Shown here piece by piece: positions 20,906-30,235 of a DNA stretch of 64,000 bases (within the stretch, counting starts at the first letter, position 1; the number at the start of each line of letters is the position of its first letter). The notes below the pieces were generated by a model. That model was not told the DNA's origin and ran no database searches. It was given only the letters and a program-made list of their open reading frames with translations. Made by a program: the position numbers and the translations under genes. Source of the stretch: Cystobacter fuscus DSM 2262 (GTDB taxonomy: Bacteria > Myxococcota > Myxococcia > Myxococcales > Myxococcaceae); contig NZ_ANAH02000008.1 of assembly GCF_000335475.2 (NCBI RefSeq), positions 248,001-312,000 of the forward strand, given 5' to 3'.

Positions 20906-21813
20906 GCGAGCCCGCCATCGAACTCGTGGACGTGTCGCGGCGCTTCGGCCCCAAGCTCGCGGTGGAGCGGGTGAGCCTGCGCATCGAGAGCGGCCAGGTG
21001 TACGGCCTCATCGGACCCAACGGCGCCGGCAAGACGACCACCTTCTCCATGATGTGCGGCTACCTGCGGCCCACCCAGGGCCAGGTGCGGGTGATGGGTG
21101 TCATCCCCAGCGCCGAGGGCGCTCTCAAGGGCAAGCTCGGCGTGCTGCCGCAGGACGCGGTGCTGCCCGGGGGATGGAAGGTGGGGCCGCTGCTCATGTA
21201 CTGGGCCCGGCTGAGCGGCCTGGAGGCGCCCGAGCGCGAGGCGCGTGAGTCCCTGGAGAAGGTCGGCCTGATGGAGGCATGGGGCGTGGAGACGAGCGCC
21301 TTGTCCCACGGCATGGGCAAGCGCGTGGCCCTGGCCCAGGCGCTCATGGGACGTCCGCCGCTCGTGCTGCTCGACGAGCCCACCGCCGGAATGGACCCGC
21401 GCATCGCCCATCAGGTGCGGCAGGTCATCCTCGACATGCGCGGCCAGCGCACGGTGGTGGTCTCCAGCCACAACCTCCAGGAGTTGGAGCAGTTGTGTGA
21501 CGCGGCGGCCATCCTCGATCGGGGCCGGCTGGTGCAGGCCGGCTCGATCGCCGACCTGACGAGCCAGGGAGCCGAGTTCCGCGTCCAGGTGGCCCGGGGC
21601 ACCGTCCTCCTGCCCGAGGTGGAGGCGCTCCCCGGCGTCACCGCCGCGCGCCTGGAGGGCGAGCGGGTGCTGCACGTGCGCTTCGATGGCCAGGCGCATC
21701 AACCGGAGGAGGTCATCAGCCGCGTCGTGGGCCACCTGCTCCAGAGCGGCGTGCTCATCCTGGGCGTGTCGCGGGGCCAGCGGCTCGAGGAGCGCGTCCT
21801 CCAGCTCACCTGA
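20902..21813 (+). CDS. ABC transporter ATP-binding protein
   Basis: A 303-residue ABC-2 exporter ATPase starting at the GTG at 20902, which overlaps the permease stop codon. A much longer open frame upstream is antisense to the penicillin-binding gene and not real. Walker A is GPNGAGKTT, the signature is LSHGMGKRVALAQ, Walker B is PLVLLDEPTAGMD and the switch histidine is in VVSSHNLQELEQL. It drives the permease just upstream, probably exporting a lipid, polysaccharide or peptide. Confidence 0.9.
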   Translation: MSEPAIELVDVSRRFGPKLAVERVSLRIESGQVYGLIGPNGAGKTTTFSMMCGYLRPTQGQVRVMGVIPSAEGALKGKLGVLPQDAVLPGGWKVGPLLMYWARLSGLEAPEREARESLEKVGLMEAWGVETSALSHGMGKRVALAQALMGRPPLVLLDEPTAGMDPRIAHQVRQVILDMRGQRTVVVSSHNLQELEQLCDAAAILDRGRLVQAGSIADLTSQGAEFRVQVARGTVLLPEVEALPGVTAARLEGERVLHVRFDGQAHQPEEVISRVVGHLLQSGVLILGVSRGQRLEERVLQLT

Positions 21814-22156
21814 GTCCCGGGCGGGAAAGAATCCCCCGGAAAATCCCGGTTGAAACTCCAGGGCGGTTCCAGTCACTCACCGGGAGATGCCGCCCCACCC
21901 CTCACCCACCCGCCGTGTGCACGTCTGGCCGCAGGGCCTCGGTGTAGGCCCCTCGGCGGGGGGGCACCGGGGGAATTTCCCACGAAAACCTTTGTGTTTC
22001 CGGGGACCTGAAGGCGTCATCAACCCGGGCCGGAAGGGCCCGCCTCGCCTTGCGTGCCCGCAACGGGCTCTGTTATCACCCCGCGCCCTGCTGATGGACC
22101 GCATGTGCCCGGGACCGCAGTTGGACCGACGACGTACCTAGGAGCAGAACAGACTT
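21814..22156. other. Intergenic region without recognised gene
   Basis: The 343 bases before the DsbA-like gene hold only short overlapping frames with no ribosome-binding site or coding bias. A purine/C-rich stretch at 21950-22020 and a loose promoter-like pair (TTGCGT near 22052, TTATCA after 17 bases) are visible; neither is convincing on its own. Confidence 0.4.
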
Positions 22157-23494
22157 ATGAAACCCAATGTGATCGTTGCCCTCCTCGTGGGCCTGTTGCT
22201 GGGCTTCGTGGGCGGCCGGGCCTTCACCGGCTCCTCGAAGGATTCCGCGGGAAGCAACAAGCCCACGGTGGCCGCCAACGCGGCCGCGCCCAGTGGCAAG
22301 CCCGCCGATGCCACCATCTTCAAGGTGCCCATCGACGACTCGCCCACCAAGGGCGGCGCGGACGCGCTCGTCACGCTCGTCGAGTTCTCCGACTACCAGT
22401 GCCCGTTCTGCTCGCGCGCCAACGCCACGGTGGAGCAGCTGCAGAAGGACTACGGCAGCAAGCTGCGCGTGGTGATGAAGCAGAACCCGCTGTCCTTCCA
22501 CCCGCGCGCCAAGCCGGCCGCCGTGGCCGCGCTCGCCGCCGGTGAGCAGGGCAAGTACTGGGAGTACCACGAGAAGCTCTTCGCCAACGCCAAGGCGCTC
22601 GAGGACAAGGACCTGGAGGGCTACGCCGAGGACGTGGGCCTGGACCTCAACCGCTGGAAGGCGGACCTGAGCAACCCCAAGTTCTCCGCCATCATCGACC
22701 GCGACCAGGCCCTGGCCGGCAAGCTCGGCGCCAATGGCACCCCGGCCTTCTTCATCAACGGCCGCTTCCTCTCGGGCGCCCAGCCGATCGGCAACTTCAA
22801 GACCATCATCGACGAGGAGCTGGGCAAGGCCGAGGCCCTGGTGCGCTCGGGCACCCCGGCGAACAAGGTGTATGCCGCCATCCTCGAGAAGGGCGTGGAG
22901 TCGGCGCCGCGCAACAACCCCTCGCAGCCCGAGGCTCCCGCGCAGGCCTACCGCAAGGTGGACGTGCCCGATGACGCCCCGTCCTTCGGCCCCAAGGACG
23001 CCAAGGTGACGATCGTCGAGTGGTCGGACTTCGAGTGCCCCTTCTGCGGCCGCGTGGGCCCCACGCTCAAGCAGATCAAGGAGACGTACTCCAAGGACGT
23101 GCGCGTGGTGTTCCGTCACCAGCCGCTGCCCTTCCACCCCAACGCCAAGCCGGCCGCCGAGGCCGCCATGGCCGCGCACGAGCAGGGCAAGTTCTGGGAG
23201 TACCACGACAAGCTCTTCGCCAATCAGCGCGCGCTGGATCGCGCCTCGCTCGAGAAGTACGCCCAGGAAGTGGGGCTCGACGTGAACAAGTTCAAGGCCG
23301 CGCTCGACTCGGGCAAGTTCACCGCCCAGGTCACCGCCGACATGGCCGAGGCGGGCCGCGTGGGCGTCACCGGCACCCCGAGCTTCTTCATCAACGGCCG
23401 CTCGCTCGTGGGCGCCCAGCCCATCGATGCCTTCAAGCGCGTCATCGACGAGGAGCTGAAGAAGAAGGGCACGGTCGCCGCGGACCAGAAGTAG
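22157..23494 (+). CDS. Tandem DsbA/thioredoxin_4-like protein
   Basis: A 445-residue exported protein with an N-terminal uncleaved-type signal anchor (VIVALLVGLLLGFVGGRAF). Two homologous DsbA-like domains follow, residues about 65-245 and 275-440. Each has a CPFC redox motif (SDYQCPFCSR and SDFECPFCGR), the FHPxAKPAA segment, a TPxFFINGR cis-Pro motif and a terminal IDEEL helix. The duplication inside one chain suggests an intramolecular relay or two thiol-disulfide activities in the periplasm. The gene is flanked upstream by 343 bases without a gene and downstream by a strong terminator. Confidence 0.9.
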   Translation: MKPNVIVALLVGLLLGFVGGRAFTGSSKDSAGSNKPTVAANAAAPSGKPADATIFKVPIDDSPTKGGADALVTLVEFSDYQCPFCSRANATVEQLQKDYGSKLRVVMKQNPLSFHPRAKPAAVAALAAGEQGKYWEYHEKLFANAKALEDKDLEGYAEDVGLDLNRWKADLSNPKFSAIIDRDQALAGKLGANGTPAFFINGRFLSGAQPIGNFKTIIDEELGKAEALVRSGTPANKVYAAILEKGVESAPRNNPSQPEAPAQAYRKVDVPDDAPSFGPKDAKVTIVEWSDFECPFCGRVGPTLKQIKETYSKDVRVVFRHQPLPFHPNAKPAAEAAMAAHEQGKFWEYHDKLFANQRALDRASLEKYAQEVGLDVNKFKAALDSGKFTAQVTADMAEAGRVGVTGTPSFFINGRSLVGAQPIDAFKRVIDEELKKKGTVAADQK

Positions 23495-23518
23495 TCCGCT
23501 TCCGTGCGCTGAAGTCAG

Positions 23519-23560
23519 AAGGCCGCTGGCCCCCCTGCTTTCTCGGGGGCCGGCGGCCTT
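23519..23560 (+). terminator. Strong stem-loop terminator
   Basis: AAGGCCGC-T-GGCCCCC pairs with the mirrored GGGGGCC-G-GCGGCCTT across a short loop. It lies 24 bases after the DsbA-like stop and just before the converging ridA stop. Near-perfect symmetry allows termination in both directions. Confidence 0.75.
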
Positions 23561-23591
23561 CGTGCTTGCGGGGAGCGCCGGAGGGGAGGCT

Positions 23592-23978
23592 TCAGGACAC
23601 GGCGATGGCGTCGATCTCCACCTTGGAGCCGCGGGGCAGCGCGGACACCTGCACGGTGACGCGGGCCGGAGGCGCGCCGGGGAAGGAGCGGCCATACACC
23701 TCGTTCACCCGGGCGAAGTCCCCCAGGTCGGTGAGGAAGATGGTGCAGCGCACCACGTGGGAGAAGTCCAGACCGGCGGCCTGGAGCACCGCGCCCAGGT
23801 TCTTCATCACCTGCTCGGCCTGCGCGACCACGTCGCCCGGCACCAGCTCCATCGTCTTCGGGTCCAGGGGAATCTGTCCGGACAGGAAGGTCATCTTCCC
23901 GGCGTCCACCTGCACCGCCTGGGAGTAGGGGCCAATCGCCTTGGGCGCGTTGTCGGAGTGCACCGTCTTGCGAGCCAT
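23592..23978 (-). CDS. ridA: RidA family enamine/imine deaminase
   Basis: A 128-residue RidA/YjgF protein that hydrolyses reactive 2-aminoacrylate-type enamines formed by PLP enzymes. Typical family segments are IGPYSQAV, FLSGQIPLDP, KNLGAVLQAAGLDFSHVV with the conserved catalytic-loop Arg (VVRCTIFL), and PPARVTVQVSALP near the C-terminus. A GAGGTGACGAC ribosome-binding site precedes the ATG at 23978; the longer upstream frame is not supported. It is co-directional with relA but 127 bases downstream of it. Confidence 0.92.
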   Translation of the reverse strand: MARKTVHSDNAPKAIGPYSQAVQVDAGKMTFLSGQIPLDPKTMELVPGDVVAQAEQVMKNLGAVLQAAGLDFSHVVRCTIFLTDLGDFARVNEVYGRSFPGAPPARVTVQVSALPRGSKVEIDAIAVS

Positions 23979-24104
23979 GTCGTCACCTCGGGAGCGAGAG
24001 GCGGCCAGGAGTGGCCGCGCGCGTCCGGGGCGGGCTCTACCACCCGCCCGCCGGCCGGCCAATCCCCTGGATGGCGCGGCGACGGGGCGGATGCGGAGAA
24101 GACG

Positions 24105-26327
24105 TCAGATGCGCTCGACGGAGTAGACGCCCGGCAGGCGCTCGATGGTGCGCATGAGGTCGGTGAGCTGCTTGAGGTCGGTGATGGTGACCTCGAAGGT
24201 GTTCACCGCGCGCTCATCCCCGGTGGCACGGCAGTTGGCCTGGGAGATGTTGACGCCCTTCTTGGAGAAGGTGTTGGAGATGTCCGCCAGCATGCCCGTG
24301 CGCTCGGTGGTGAGCACTCGCAGGGTGACCGGACGCTTGAAGTCGCCGCGTACATCCCAGGACACGTCGACGCGCCGCTCGGGATCCGTGGCCAGGGCCT
24401 TGTCGCAGCCCACCGTGTGCACCGTGACGCCCCGGCCCCGGGTGATGAACCCCGCGATGGGGTCTCCCGGAACCGGGTTGCAACAGCGCCCGAAGCGCAC
24501 CAGCACGTCGTCCACGCCGCCAATCTGCACGCCGCTGCTGTTCTGCTTGCCCACCAGCTTCTTGGCGAAGTCGGTGACCCGGTTGGACAGGCCCAGCATG
24601 CCGCCGCTGGAGGCGTGGCTCGAGGAGGACTCCGCGGGGGGAGAGCTCTTGCCGTCCGCCGTGGAGGCGGCCAGCTTCTCCGGCGGCACCACGCGCGAGA
24701 GCACCTGGTTGGGCACCACCTTGCCGTAGCCGATGGCCACCAGCAGATCATCCTCCACGCGGAAGCCCAGCTCCTCGCACACCTTCTTGAGCTCGCCGTT
24801 CTTGAGCAGGCGGTTGAAGTTGAGCTGGAAGCGCTTGAGCTCACGCTCGAGCAGCTCGCGGCCCAGCTGCAGGCTCTTGTCGCGCTGCTGCTGCTTGATG
24901 AAGGCGCGGATGCGCTGCTGGGCACGGCTCGTCTTGACGAAGGTGAGCCAGTCCTTGGACGGGTGCGCCTGGGGGCTGGTGAGCACCTCCACCGTGTCCC
25001 CGTTCTTGAGCTTGTAGCGCAGGGGGACGATCTTCCCGTTCACCTTGGAGCCCACGCACCGGCCGCCCACGTCCGAGTGGATGGCGTAGGCGAAGTCCAC
25101 GGGCGTGGCGCCGCGCGGCAGGCTCTTCACGTCTCCGCGCGGCGTGAAGACGAAGACCTCGTCGGTGAAGAGGTCCACCTTCACCGTCTCGAGGAACTCC
25201 TTCGGGTCCTTGAGATCCTGCTGCCACTCCATGAGCTGGCGCAGCCAGGCGAACTTCTCGTCGTCCTTGCTGACGGAGAGCGCCTTGCCCTCCTTGTACG
25301 CCCAGTGCGCCGCGATGCCTTCCTCGGCCACCTTGTGCATGTCCGGGGTGCGGATCTGCACCTCGATGCGCTCGCCCAGCGGCCCCACGACCGTCGTGTG
25401 CAGCGACTGGTACATGTTGGGCTTGGGGATGGCGATGAAGTCCTTGAAGCGCCCCGGCACGGGCTTCCACAGCTGGTGCACCAGGCCCAGCGCCTCGTAG
25501 CAGGCGGGCATGGAGTTGGTGATGATGCGGAAGGCGATGACGTCGTGGATCTGCTCGAACTCGATCCCCTGCGACTTCATCTTCTTGTAGATGCTGTAGA
25601 CGTGCTTGAAGCGGCCACTCACCTCGCCCTTGAGCCCGCGCTCGGTGAGCTTGGTGGTGATGAGCGTGCTCACGTCGTCGATGTACTTCTCGCGCTCCTT
25701 CTTGCGCCGGCCGATCTTGTCCTGGAGCGCCAGGTACTCCTGGGGCTTGAGGTAGCGGAAGGACAGGTCCTCCAGCTCCGTCTTCACCCAGCTGATGCCC
25801 AGGCGGTTGGCCAGCGGGGCGTAGATGTCCAGGGTCTCCTGGGCGATCCTCCGCTGCTTCTCCTCGGACATGTGGTCCAGGGTCCGCATGTTGTGGGTGC
25901 GGTCGGCCAGCTTCACCAGGATGACGCGGATGTCCTGCGCCATCGCGATGATCATCTTGCGGAAGTTCTCCGCCTGCTTCTCCTCCTGGGAGAGCGTGGC
26001 GGAGGCGGAGAACTTGGACAGCTTCGTCACACCGTCGACGAGCTGGGCGACCTCGGGGCCGAACAGCTCGGTGAGCTCCTCGGCGGTGGCGAGCGTGTCC
26101 TCGATGGTGTCGTGGAGCAGTCCGGTGACGATGGAGGCCTCGTCGAGTTTCAGCTCGGCGAGCAGCCCGGCGACCTCCAGAGGATGTATCAGGTAGGGCT
26201 CACCTGATTTGCGCAACTGACCCTGGTGCACCTTGGCCGAATAGACGTAAGCCTTCTTGATGATGTCCAGGTCGGGGTCCGGGTGATAGGAGGCCACCCG
26301 TTGGAGAATGTCGTTCAGGCGAATCAT
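24105..26327 (-). CDS. relA: RelA/SpoT-type bifunctional (p)ppGpp synthetase/hydrolase
   Basis: A 740-residue long RSH enzyme. The N-terminal HD hydrolase domain shows GLLHDTIEDT; the synthetase domain follows with YKKMKSQGIEFEQIHDVIAFRI and EVQIRTPDMHKVAEEGIAAHW; then the TGS domain (VFTPRGDVKSLPRGATPVDFAY) and a C-terminal ACT domain (RVLTTERTGMLADISNTFS). Both catalytic regions look intact, so it should make and degrade (p)ppGpp. The start MIRLNDIL is the usual one for the family; an upstream in-frame GTG at 26423 has little support. It is divergent from an FHA gene. Confidence 0.95.
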   Translation of the reverse strand: MIRLNDILQRVASYHPDPDLDIIKKAYVYSAKVHQGQLRKSGEPYLIHPLEVAGLLAELKLDEASIVTGLLHDTIEDTLATAEELTELFGPEVAQLVDGVTKLSKFSASATLSQEEKQAENFRKMIIAMAQDIRVILVKLADRTHNMRTLDHMSEEKQRRIAQETLDIYAPLANRLGISWVKTELEDLSFRYLKPQEYLALQDKIGRRKKEREKYIDDVSTLITTKLTERGLKGEVSGRFKHVYSIYKKMKSQGIEFEQIHDVIAFRIITNSMPACYEALGLVHQLWKPVPGRFKDFIAIPKPNMYQSLHTTVVGPLGERIEVQIRTPDMHKVAEEGIAAHWAYKEGKALSVSKDDEKFAWLRQLMEWQQDLKDPKEFLETVKVDLFTDEVFVFTPRGDVKSLPRGATPVDFAYAIHSDVGGRCVGSKVNGKIVPLRYKLKNGDTVEVLTSPQAHPSKDWLTFVKTSRAQQRIRAFIKQQQRDKSLQLGRELLERELKRFQLNFNRLLKNGELKKVCEELGFRVEDDLLVAIGYGKVVPNQVLSRVVPPEKLAASTADGKSSPPAESSSSHASSGGMLGLSNRVTDFAKKLVGKQNSSGVQIGGVDDVLVRFGRCCNPVPGDPIAGFITRGRGVTVHTVGCDKALATDPERRVDVSWDVRGDFKRPVTLRVLTTERTGMLADISNTFSKKGVNISQANCRATGDERAVNTFEVTITDLKQLTDLMRTIERLPGVYSVERI

Positions 26328-26446
26328 CGAGGCGTCAGCAATGCTAACTGCCGCACCCAGGAGGGGCAACGTCGGGCTCTCGGGATTCGCCCGACGCTCG
26401 CTTTCGTTGACCCGGCGTTGCACCCACTTCTAGAGTCGATCCGATC

Positions 26447-27436
26447 ATGTCACAGCTGCTGCTGTCCGTTCTCGCCGTGGTCTGCCCCAACTGTGACGGC
26501 CACAACCCCCCTCGGACCGAGGTGTGCGCCAGCTGTGGCGCCCCGCTCGCGGCCCCGGCGTCGAAGTCCCCCGCCCGCCCCACGGGCAGGCCGGGTTCCG
26601 ACTCCCCCCCGGGTCTGCGGCCCTCCATCCGCACGCCGCCCCCCCATGCCGGGGCCGGAGGTGTCCCCGTCGCCGCCCGGCCCCCGCCCGGCGCCCTTCC
26701 CCGGGCGCCCGTGAGCGCGCCGGCCCGTCCCGCCGTGGGAGGCGCCCCGGCCGCCCGGCCCGTCAGCGCCGCCCGGCCCGTGCCCACCGCCTCGCGCTTC
26801 GGACTCACGGTCGTCGCCGGCTCGTCCCGGGGCCAGCGCTTCAAGCTGCCCATCACGGGTTGTACGGTGGGTCGCACTCGGGGTGCCATCCTCTTCGCGG
26901 ATGACGTCTTCGTCTCCGCCCAGCACGCCACCTTCCTCATCAAGGACAACGTGCTGCACGTGCGCGACGAGGCCAGTGCCTCGGGCCTCTACGTCACCAT
27001 CCCCGGCACCGAGACGCTCACCCCCTACGCCTTCTTCAGCGTGGGCCAGCGGCTCTTCCGCTTCATCGGCAAGCTCGACGCGCCGCCCCCCGTCGCCGGA
27101 CGGCCCATCGTCTATGGCGCCCCGGTGCCTCCCGGGCAAGGCGTCTATGGGGTGGAAGAGGTGCTCGTCGGCGGCCGGGGAGGCCGCACGGTCGTCACCT
27201 CCGCCCCGCTGCTCACCATCGGCCAGGCCAACTGCGACTTCTGCTACGCCCAGGAGGAAGGGCTCGCCGGACGGCACTGCGAGCTGAGCTTCACCCCCTC
27301 CGGCGCCCAGCTGCGCGACTTGTCCGGCGGCCTCGGCACCTACGTGCGCATCCCCTCCGGCGTGGACCGGCCCCTGCGCTCGGGAGACCGGGTGCGCATG
27401 GGCCAGCACGTCGTCCAGGTGGATTTGATGACCTGA
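26447..27436 (+). CDS. Zinc-ribbon, double FHA domain protein
   Basis: A 329-residue protein. A zinc ribbon, CPNCDGHNPPRTEVCASC (residues 13-30), is followed by a Pro/Ala-rich linker to about residue 120. FHA-like domains then span about residues 125-215 (GCTVGRTRGAILFADDVFVS) and 230-325 (GLAGRHCELSFTPSGAQLRDLSGGLGTYVRI). FHA domains bind phosphothreonine, which fits the neighbouring kinase that has the same zinc-ribbon type. It is divergent from relA, with 119 bases between the starts, and converges with the kinase gene. No obvious ribosome-binding site precedes the chosen ATG; a GTG at 26477 would start directly at the ribbon. Confidence 0.82.
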   Translation: MSQLLLSVLAVVCPNCDGHNPPRTEVCASCGAPLAAPASKSPARPTGRPGSDSPPGLRPSIRTPPPHAGAGGVPVAARPPPGALPRAPVSAPARPAVGGAPAARPVSAARPVPTASRFGLTVVAGSSRGQRFKLPITGCTVGRTRGAILFADDVFVSAQHATFLIKDNVLHVRDEASASGLYVTIPGTETLTPYAFFSVGQRLFRFIGKLDAPPPVAGRPIVYGAPVPPGQGVYGVEEVLVGGRGGRTVVTSAPLLTIGQANCDFCYAQEEGLAGRHCELSFTPSGAQLRDLSGGLGTYVRIPSGVDRPLRSGDRVRMGQHVVQVDLMT

Positions 27437-27461
27437 CGCGCCGCTCGCGGGCGCCGGGACG

Positions 27462-29279
27462 CTACGGGGTCGCGGGCTCGGCGAGGCCCGGATCCTTGAG
27501 CAGCAACGTGGCGCGCGCCTTGGAGTCCGGCGCGTCGCGCAGGTGCCTGCGCCACCACCCCCGCGCCTCGTCGGTGATACCCCGCGCCCAGTACACCTCG
27601 CCGAGCATCAACGACAGCTCCGGCGTCGGATCCAACCCGAAGGCGTTGCGGTACTCGGTGGCCGCCAGATCCAGGTTGCCGTTCTTGTAGGCCTCGTACC
27701 CCGCCTGCTTGCGCCGCAGCGCCTCGCGCTCGTCGCGCCGGCGGGGCGGGATGACCTGCTCGTACAGCGGCACACCGGGCTTGGGCTCGTAGGCCCCGGT
27801 GTCCTGCCCCGGAATGGGCGCGTTGGTCGGCAGTTTGAAGGGCTTGGCGCGCGCCTGCTCGCTCCAGCTCGTGTACAGCCAGTAGCCCACCAGGGCGAGC
27901 GTGCCCAGCGCCAGGGTGAGCACGAACGCCTTGATCACCCCGAAGCCACCTCCCGGCTCGGACTCGGGCTCGGGCGACGGCAGGGTGAGGAGGATCGCCT
28001 CGGTCTTGTCGTTGAGCGGGGCGTTGAAGACCGGGGGAGGAGTGCGCTCGGGCACGCGCATCACGGAGACGGACGCGGTGGAGGAGCGATCGCGCTCGGG
28101 CCGGGGCGCGGGGGCGATCTGCGTGCGCTCGGGCGGCGCCCGGGGCACGGGAGCGGTCGCCTGCGTGCGCTCGAGCGGGGCCTTCACGGTGGGCTCGGGC
28201 GAACCGTTCCAGTTCGTGTCGGTGATCTCCGTGCTCAGGGTATTGGGCGGGGGCGTGCCCCGGCGCGGCAGCGGCGCGAGCCCCTGCGCCGGGCGCCGGC
28301 CCGTGGAGCCCGAGGGCGCGTGGCGGCGCTCACGCTCCTGGGCCACCGCGAGCAGCTCCGCCCGGAAGGCCTCCGCGTCCTGGGGCCGGTCGTCCGGGCT
28401 CTTGGAGAGCGCCCGCATGATGAGCCGCTCCATGCCCGGCGACACGCGCACCTCCGGACGGCGGCGCGAGGGAGGAACCGGCTCCTCGGTGAGGTGCTTG
28501 GTGGCGAAGCCCACCGCGGTGTCGGACTCGAAGGGCAGCCGCCCGGTGACGAGCTGGTAGAGGATGACGCCCACCGCGTACAGGTCCGAGCGGTGATCCA
28601 ACGAGCCGCCCCTGGCCTGCTCGGGCGACATGTACTCGGGGGTGCCGCACACGAAGCCGGTGCGCGTGAGCGCCGGTCCGTCGTCGTTGCCGCCGTCCTG
28701 GATCTTCGCGATGCCGAAGTCGAGCACCTTGACGCAGTCCGGCTCGTTGCGGCGCTGCTCCACCATGATGTTCTCGGGCTTCAAGTCCCGGTGGATGACG
28801 CCGGCGCCGTGCGCGTCGTTGAGGGCGGAGAGCACCTGGCTGACGATGCGCGCGATGCGCGGCTCGCTCAGCGGCCCCTCCTTGCTGAGCACGGTGTGCA
28901 GATCCTGCCCCGGCACGAACTCCATCGCGATGAAGAGCGCCCCGTCCTCGGCCTGGCCGAAGTCGAGGATGCTGATGGAGTTGGGGTGGTTGAGGCGGCT
29001 GGCGGCCTTGGCCTCGCGCTTGAAGCGCGCCACGGTGCGCTCGTCGTTGAGCAGCGAGCGGCGCAGCACCTTGAGCACCACCAGCTTGTCCAGCGCCTCC
29101 TGACGGGCACGGTACACCTTGCCCATGCCCCCCTCGCCAATGAGGGCCTCGACCTTGTACTTCCGGGCGAGCGTGCGGCCGATGTACTCGTCCTGATCTC
29201 CACGCGCGAGCGTGGCGCCGCAGGAAGGACAGTAGTTGGAGGCGTCACCGGTCTCGGTGCCGCAGCTGGGGCAAGGCAA
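27462..29279 (-). CDS. Zinc-ribbon Ser/Thr protein kinase with membrane anchor
   Basis: About 605 residues, with a TTG at 29279 as the likely start, since no ATG or GTG is in frame near the zinc ribbon (PCPSCGTETGDASNYCPSCG) and GGGAAG lies just upstream. The kinase domain (about residues 30-300) has GEGGMGKVY, catalytic HRDLKPEN and DFGIAK. A Pro-rich linker leads to a transmembrane helix (FVLTLALGTLALVGYWLY, near residue 465). The C-terminal region has a TPR-like segment (AYKNGNLDLAATEYRNAF) that may lie outside the membrane. Two zinc-ribbon FHA genes flank it, so they are candidate substrates or partners. Confidence 0.85.
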   Translation of the reverse strand: MPCPSCGTETGDASNYCPSCGATLARGDQDEYIGRTLARKYKVEALIGEGGMGKVYRARQEALDKLVVLKVLRRSLLNDERTVARFKREAKAASRLNHPNSISILDFGQAEDGALFIAMEFVPGQDLHTVLSKEGPLSEPRIARIVSQVLSALNDAHGAGVIHRDLKPENIMVEQRRNEPDCVKVLDFGIAKIQDGGNDDGPALTRTGFVCGTPEYMSPEQARGGSLDHRSDLYAVGVILYQLVTGRLPFESDTAVGFATKHLTEEPVPPSRRRPEVRVSPGMERLIMRALSKSPDDRPQDAEAFRAELLAVAQERERRHAPSGSTGRRPAQGLAPLPRRGTPPPNTLSTEITDTNWNGSPEPTVKAPLERTQATAPVPRAPPERTQIAPAPRPERDRSSTASVSVMRVPERTPPPVFNAPLNDKTEAILLTLPSPEPESEPGGGFGVIKAFVLTLALGTLALVGYWLYTSWSEQARAKPFKLPTNAPIPGQDTGAYEPKPGVPLYEQVIPPRRRDEREALRRKQAGYEAYKNGNLDLAATEYRNAFGLDPTPELSLMLGEVYWARGITDEARGWWRRHLRDAPDSKARATLLLKDPGLAEPATP

Positions 29280-29417
29280 GGAGGACTTCCCGGATGCAGG
29301 AGGATCGGGTGTTGTCCCCCGAACTTCCCATGAGCGTCGGGTGTCCCGCAAGATGGAGGACCCCTGATCTCGTTCCGAGCAACCCCCCGCGCGGCTTGAT
29401 ATGTACACCCGCCCGCC

Positions 29418-30173
29418 ATGCCACACTGTCCCCGCTGCGACGCCGAGAATCCCGATTCCGCCACCACCTGCCATGCCTGTAGCGCGCCCCTGCGCTCGGG
29501 AACCATGGTGATGGCCGCCACCAAGCCCGTGCTCCGTCCCCAGGTCTCCCTGCGGGTGGTGCGGGCCGACGGGGGCCCGGAATCCGTGGTGAAGATGACC
29601 CGGGACACCCTCACCTGTGGCCCCCAGGGGGATCTGCCGCTCGTGGACGATCCCTTCATCATGCCCGTGCAGGCGCGCTTCTTCTTCTCCGGAGGCCGGC
29701 TCGCCATGGAGGACGTGGGAGGAGCCAACGGCGTGTTCGCCCGCCTGCGCCAGGAGCGGGAGCTGCCCGTGGGCGGCGAGCTGCGGCTGGGCCGGCAGCG
29801 CCTGGTGCTCGAGCCCATTCCGGCGGCGGCCGTGGGGCCCGGCGGCGCCCACATCTGGGGCTCGGCGGATCCCGGCTACCGGCTGCGGTTGGTGCAGATC
29901 CTCGAGGGGGGCATCCGCGGGGCGGCCTTCCCGCTCAAGGAAGGGGACAACCACCTGGGACGCGAGCACGGGGAGATCACCTTCCCCACGGACGGCTTCG
30001 TCTCCGGACGCCACGCGCTCCTGCACGTGAAGCAGGACCGGCTGCGCGTCAAGGACGTGGGCTCGTCCAACGGCACCTTCCTGCGGCTGACCGGACCCGT
30101 CTTCGTGGAGAACGGGGACCACTTCCTCATCGGCCGACAGCTGCTCCGGGTGGAGATCCAACTGGCGGCGTGA
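29418..30173 (+). CDS. Zinc-ribbon FHA domain protein
   Basis: A 251-residue protein starting with a zinc ribbon, CPRCDAENPDSATTCHAC (residues 4-21). A degenerate FHA-like region (about residues 45-125, with GGANGVF) and a canonical FHA domain (about residues 150-245) follow; the canonical one has LGREHGEITF, GRHALLHV and SSNGTFLRL, the phosphothreonine-binding features. It is divergent from the zinc-ribbon kinase, with 138 bases between the starts. Its close resemblance to the FHA protein at 26447 suggests a duplicated adaptor set around one kinase. Confidence 0.87.
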   Translation: MPHCPRCDAENPDSATTCHACSAPLRSGTMVMAATKPVLRPQVSLRVVRADGGPESVVKMTRDTLTCGPQGDLPLVDDPFIMPVQARFFFSGGRLAMEDVGGANGVFARLRQERELPVGGELRLGRQRLVLEPIPAAAVGPGGAHIWGSADPGYRLRLVQILEGGIRGAAFPLKEGDNHLGREHGEITFPTDGFVSGRHALLHVKQDRLRVKDVGSSNGTFLRLTGPVFVENGDHFLIGRQLLRVEIQLAA

Positions 30174-30235
30174 CACCCGGAGCAGGGGGATTCCGGCGGG
30201 CCCAGCCAGAAAGGGCCCCCCGCTCCGTCACGGCA

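Noticed and set aside
23562-26207. An 881-codon plus-strand frame opposite relA
   Set aside because: Pure shadow of the RelA/SpoT gene, His/Leu/Glu-rich, without motifs.
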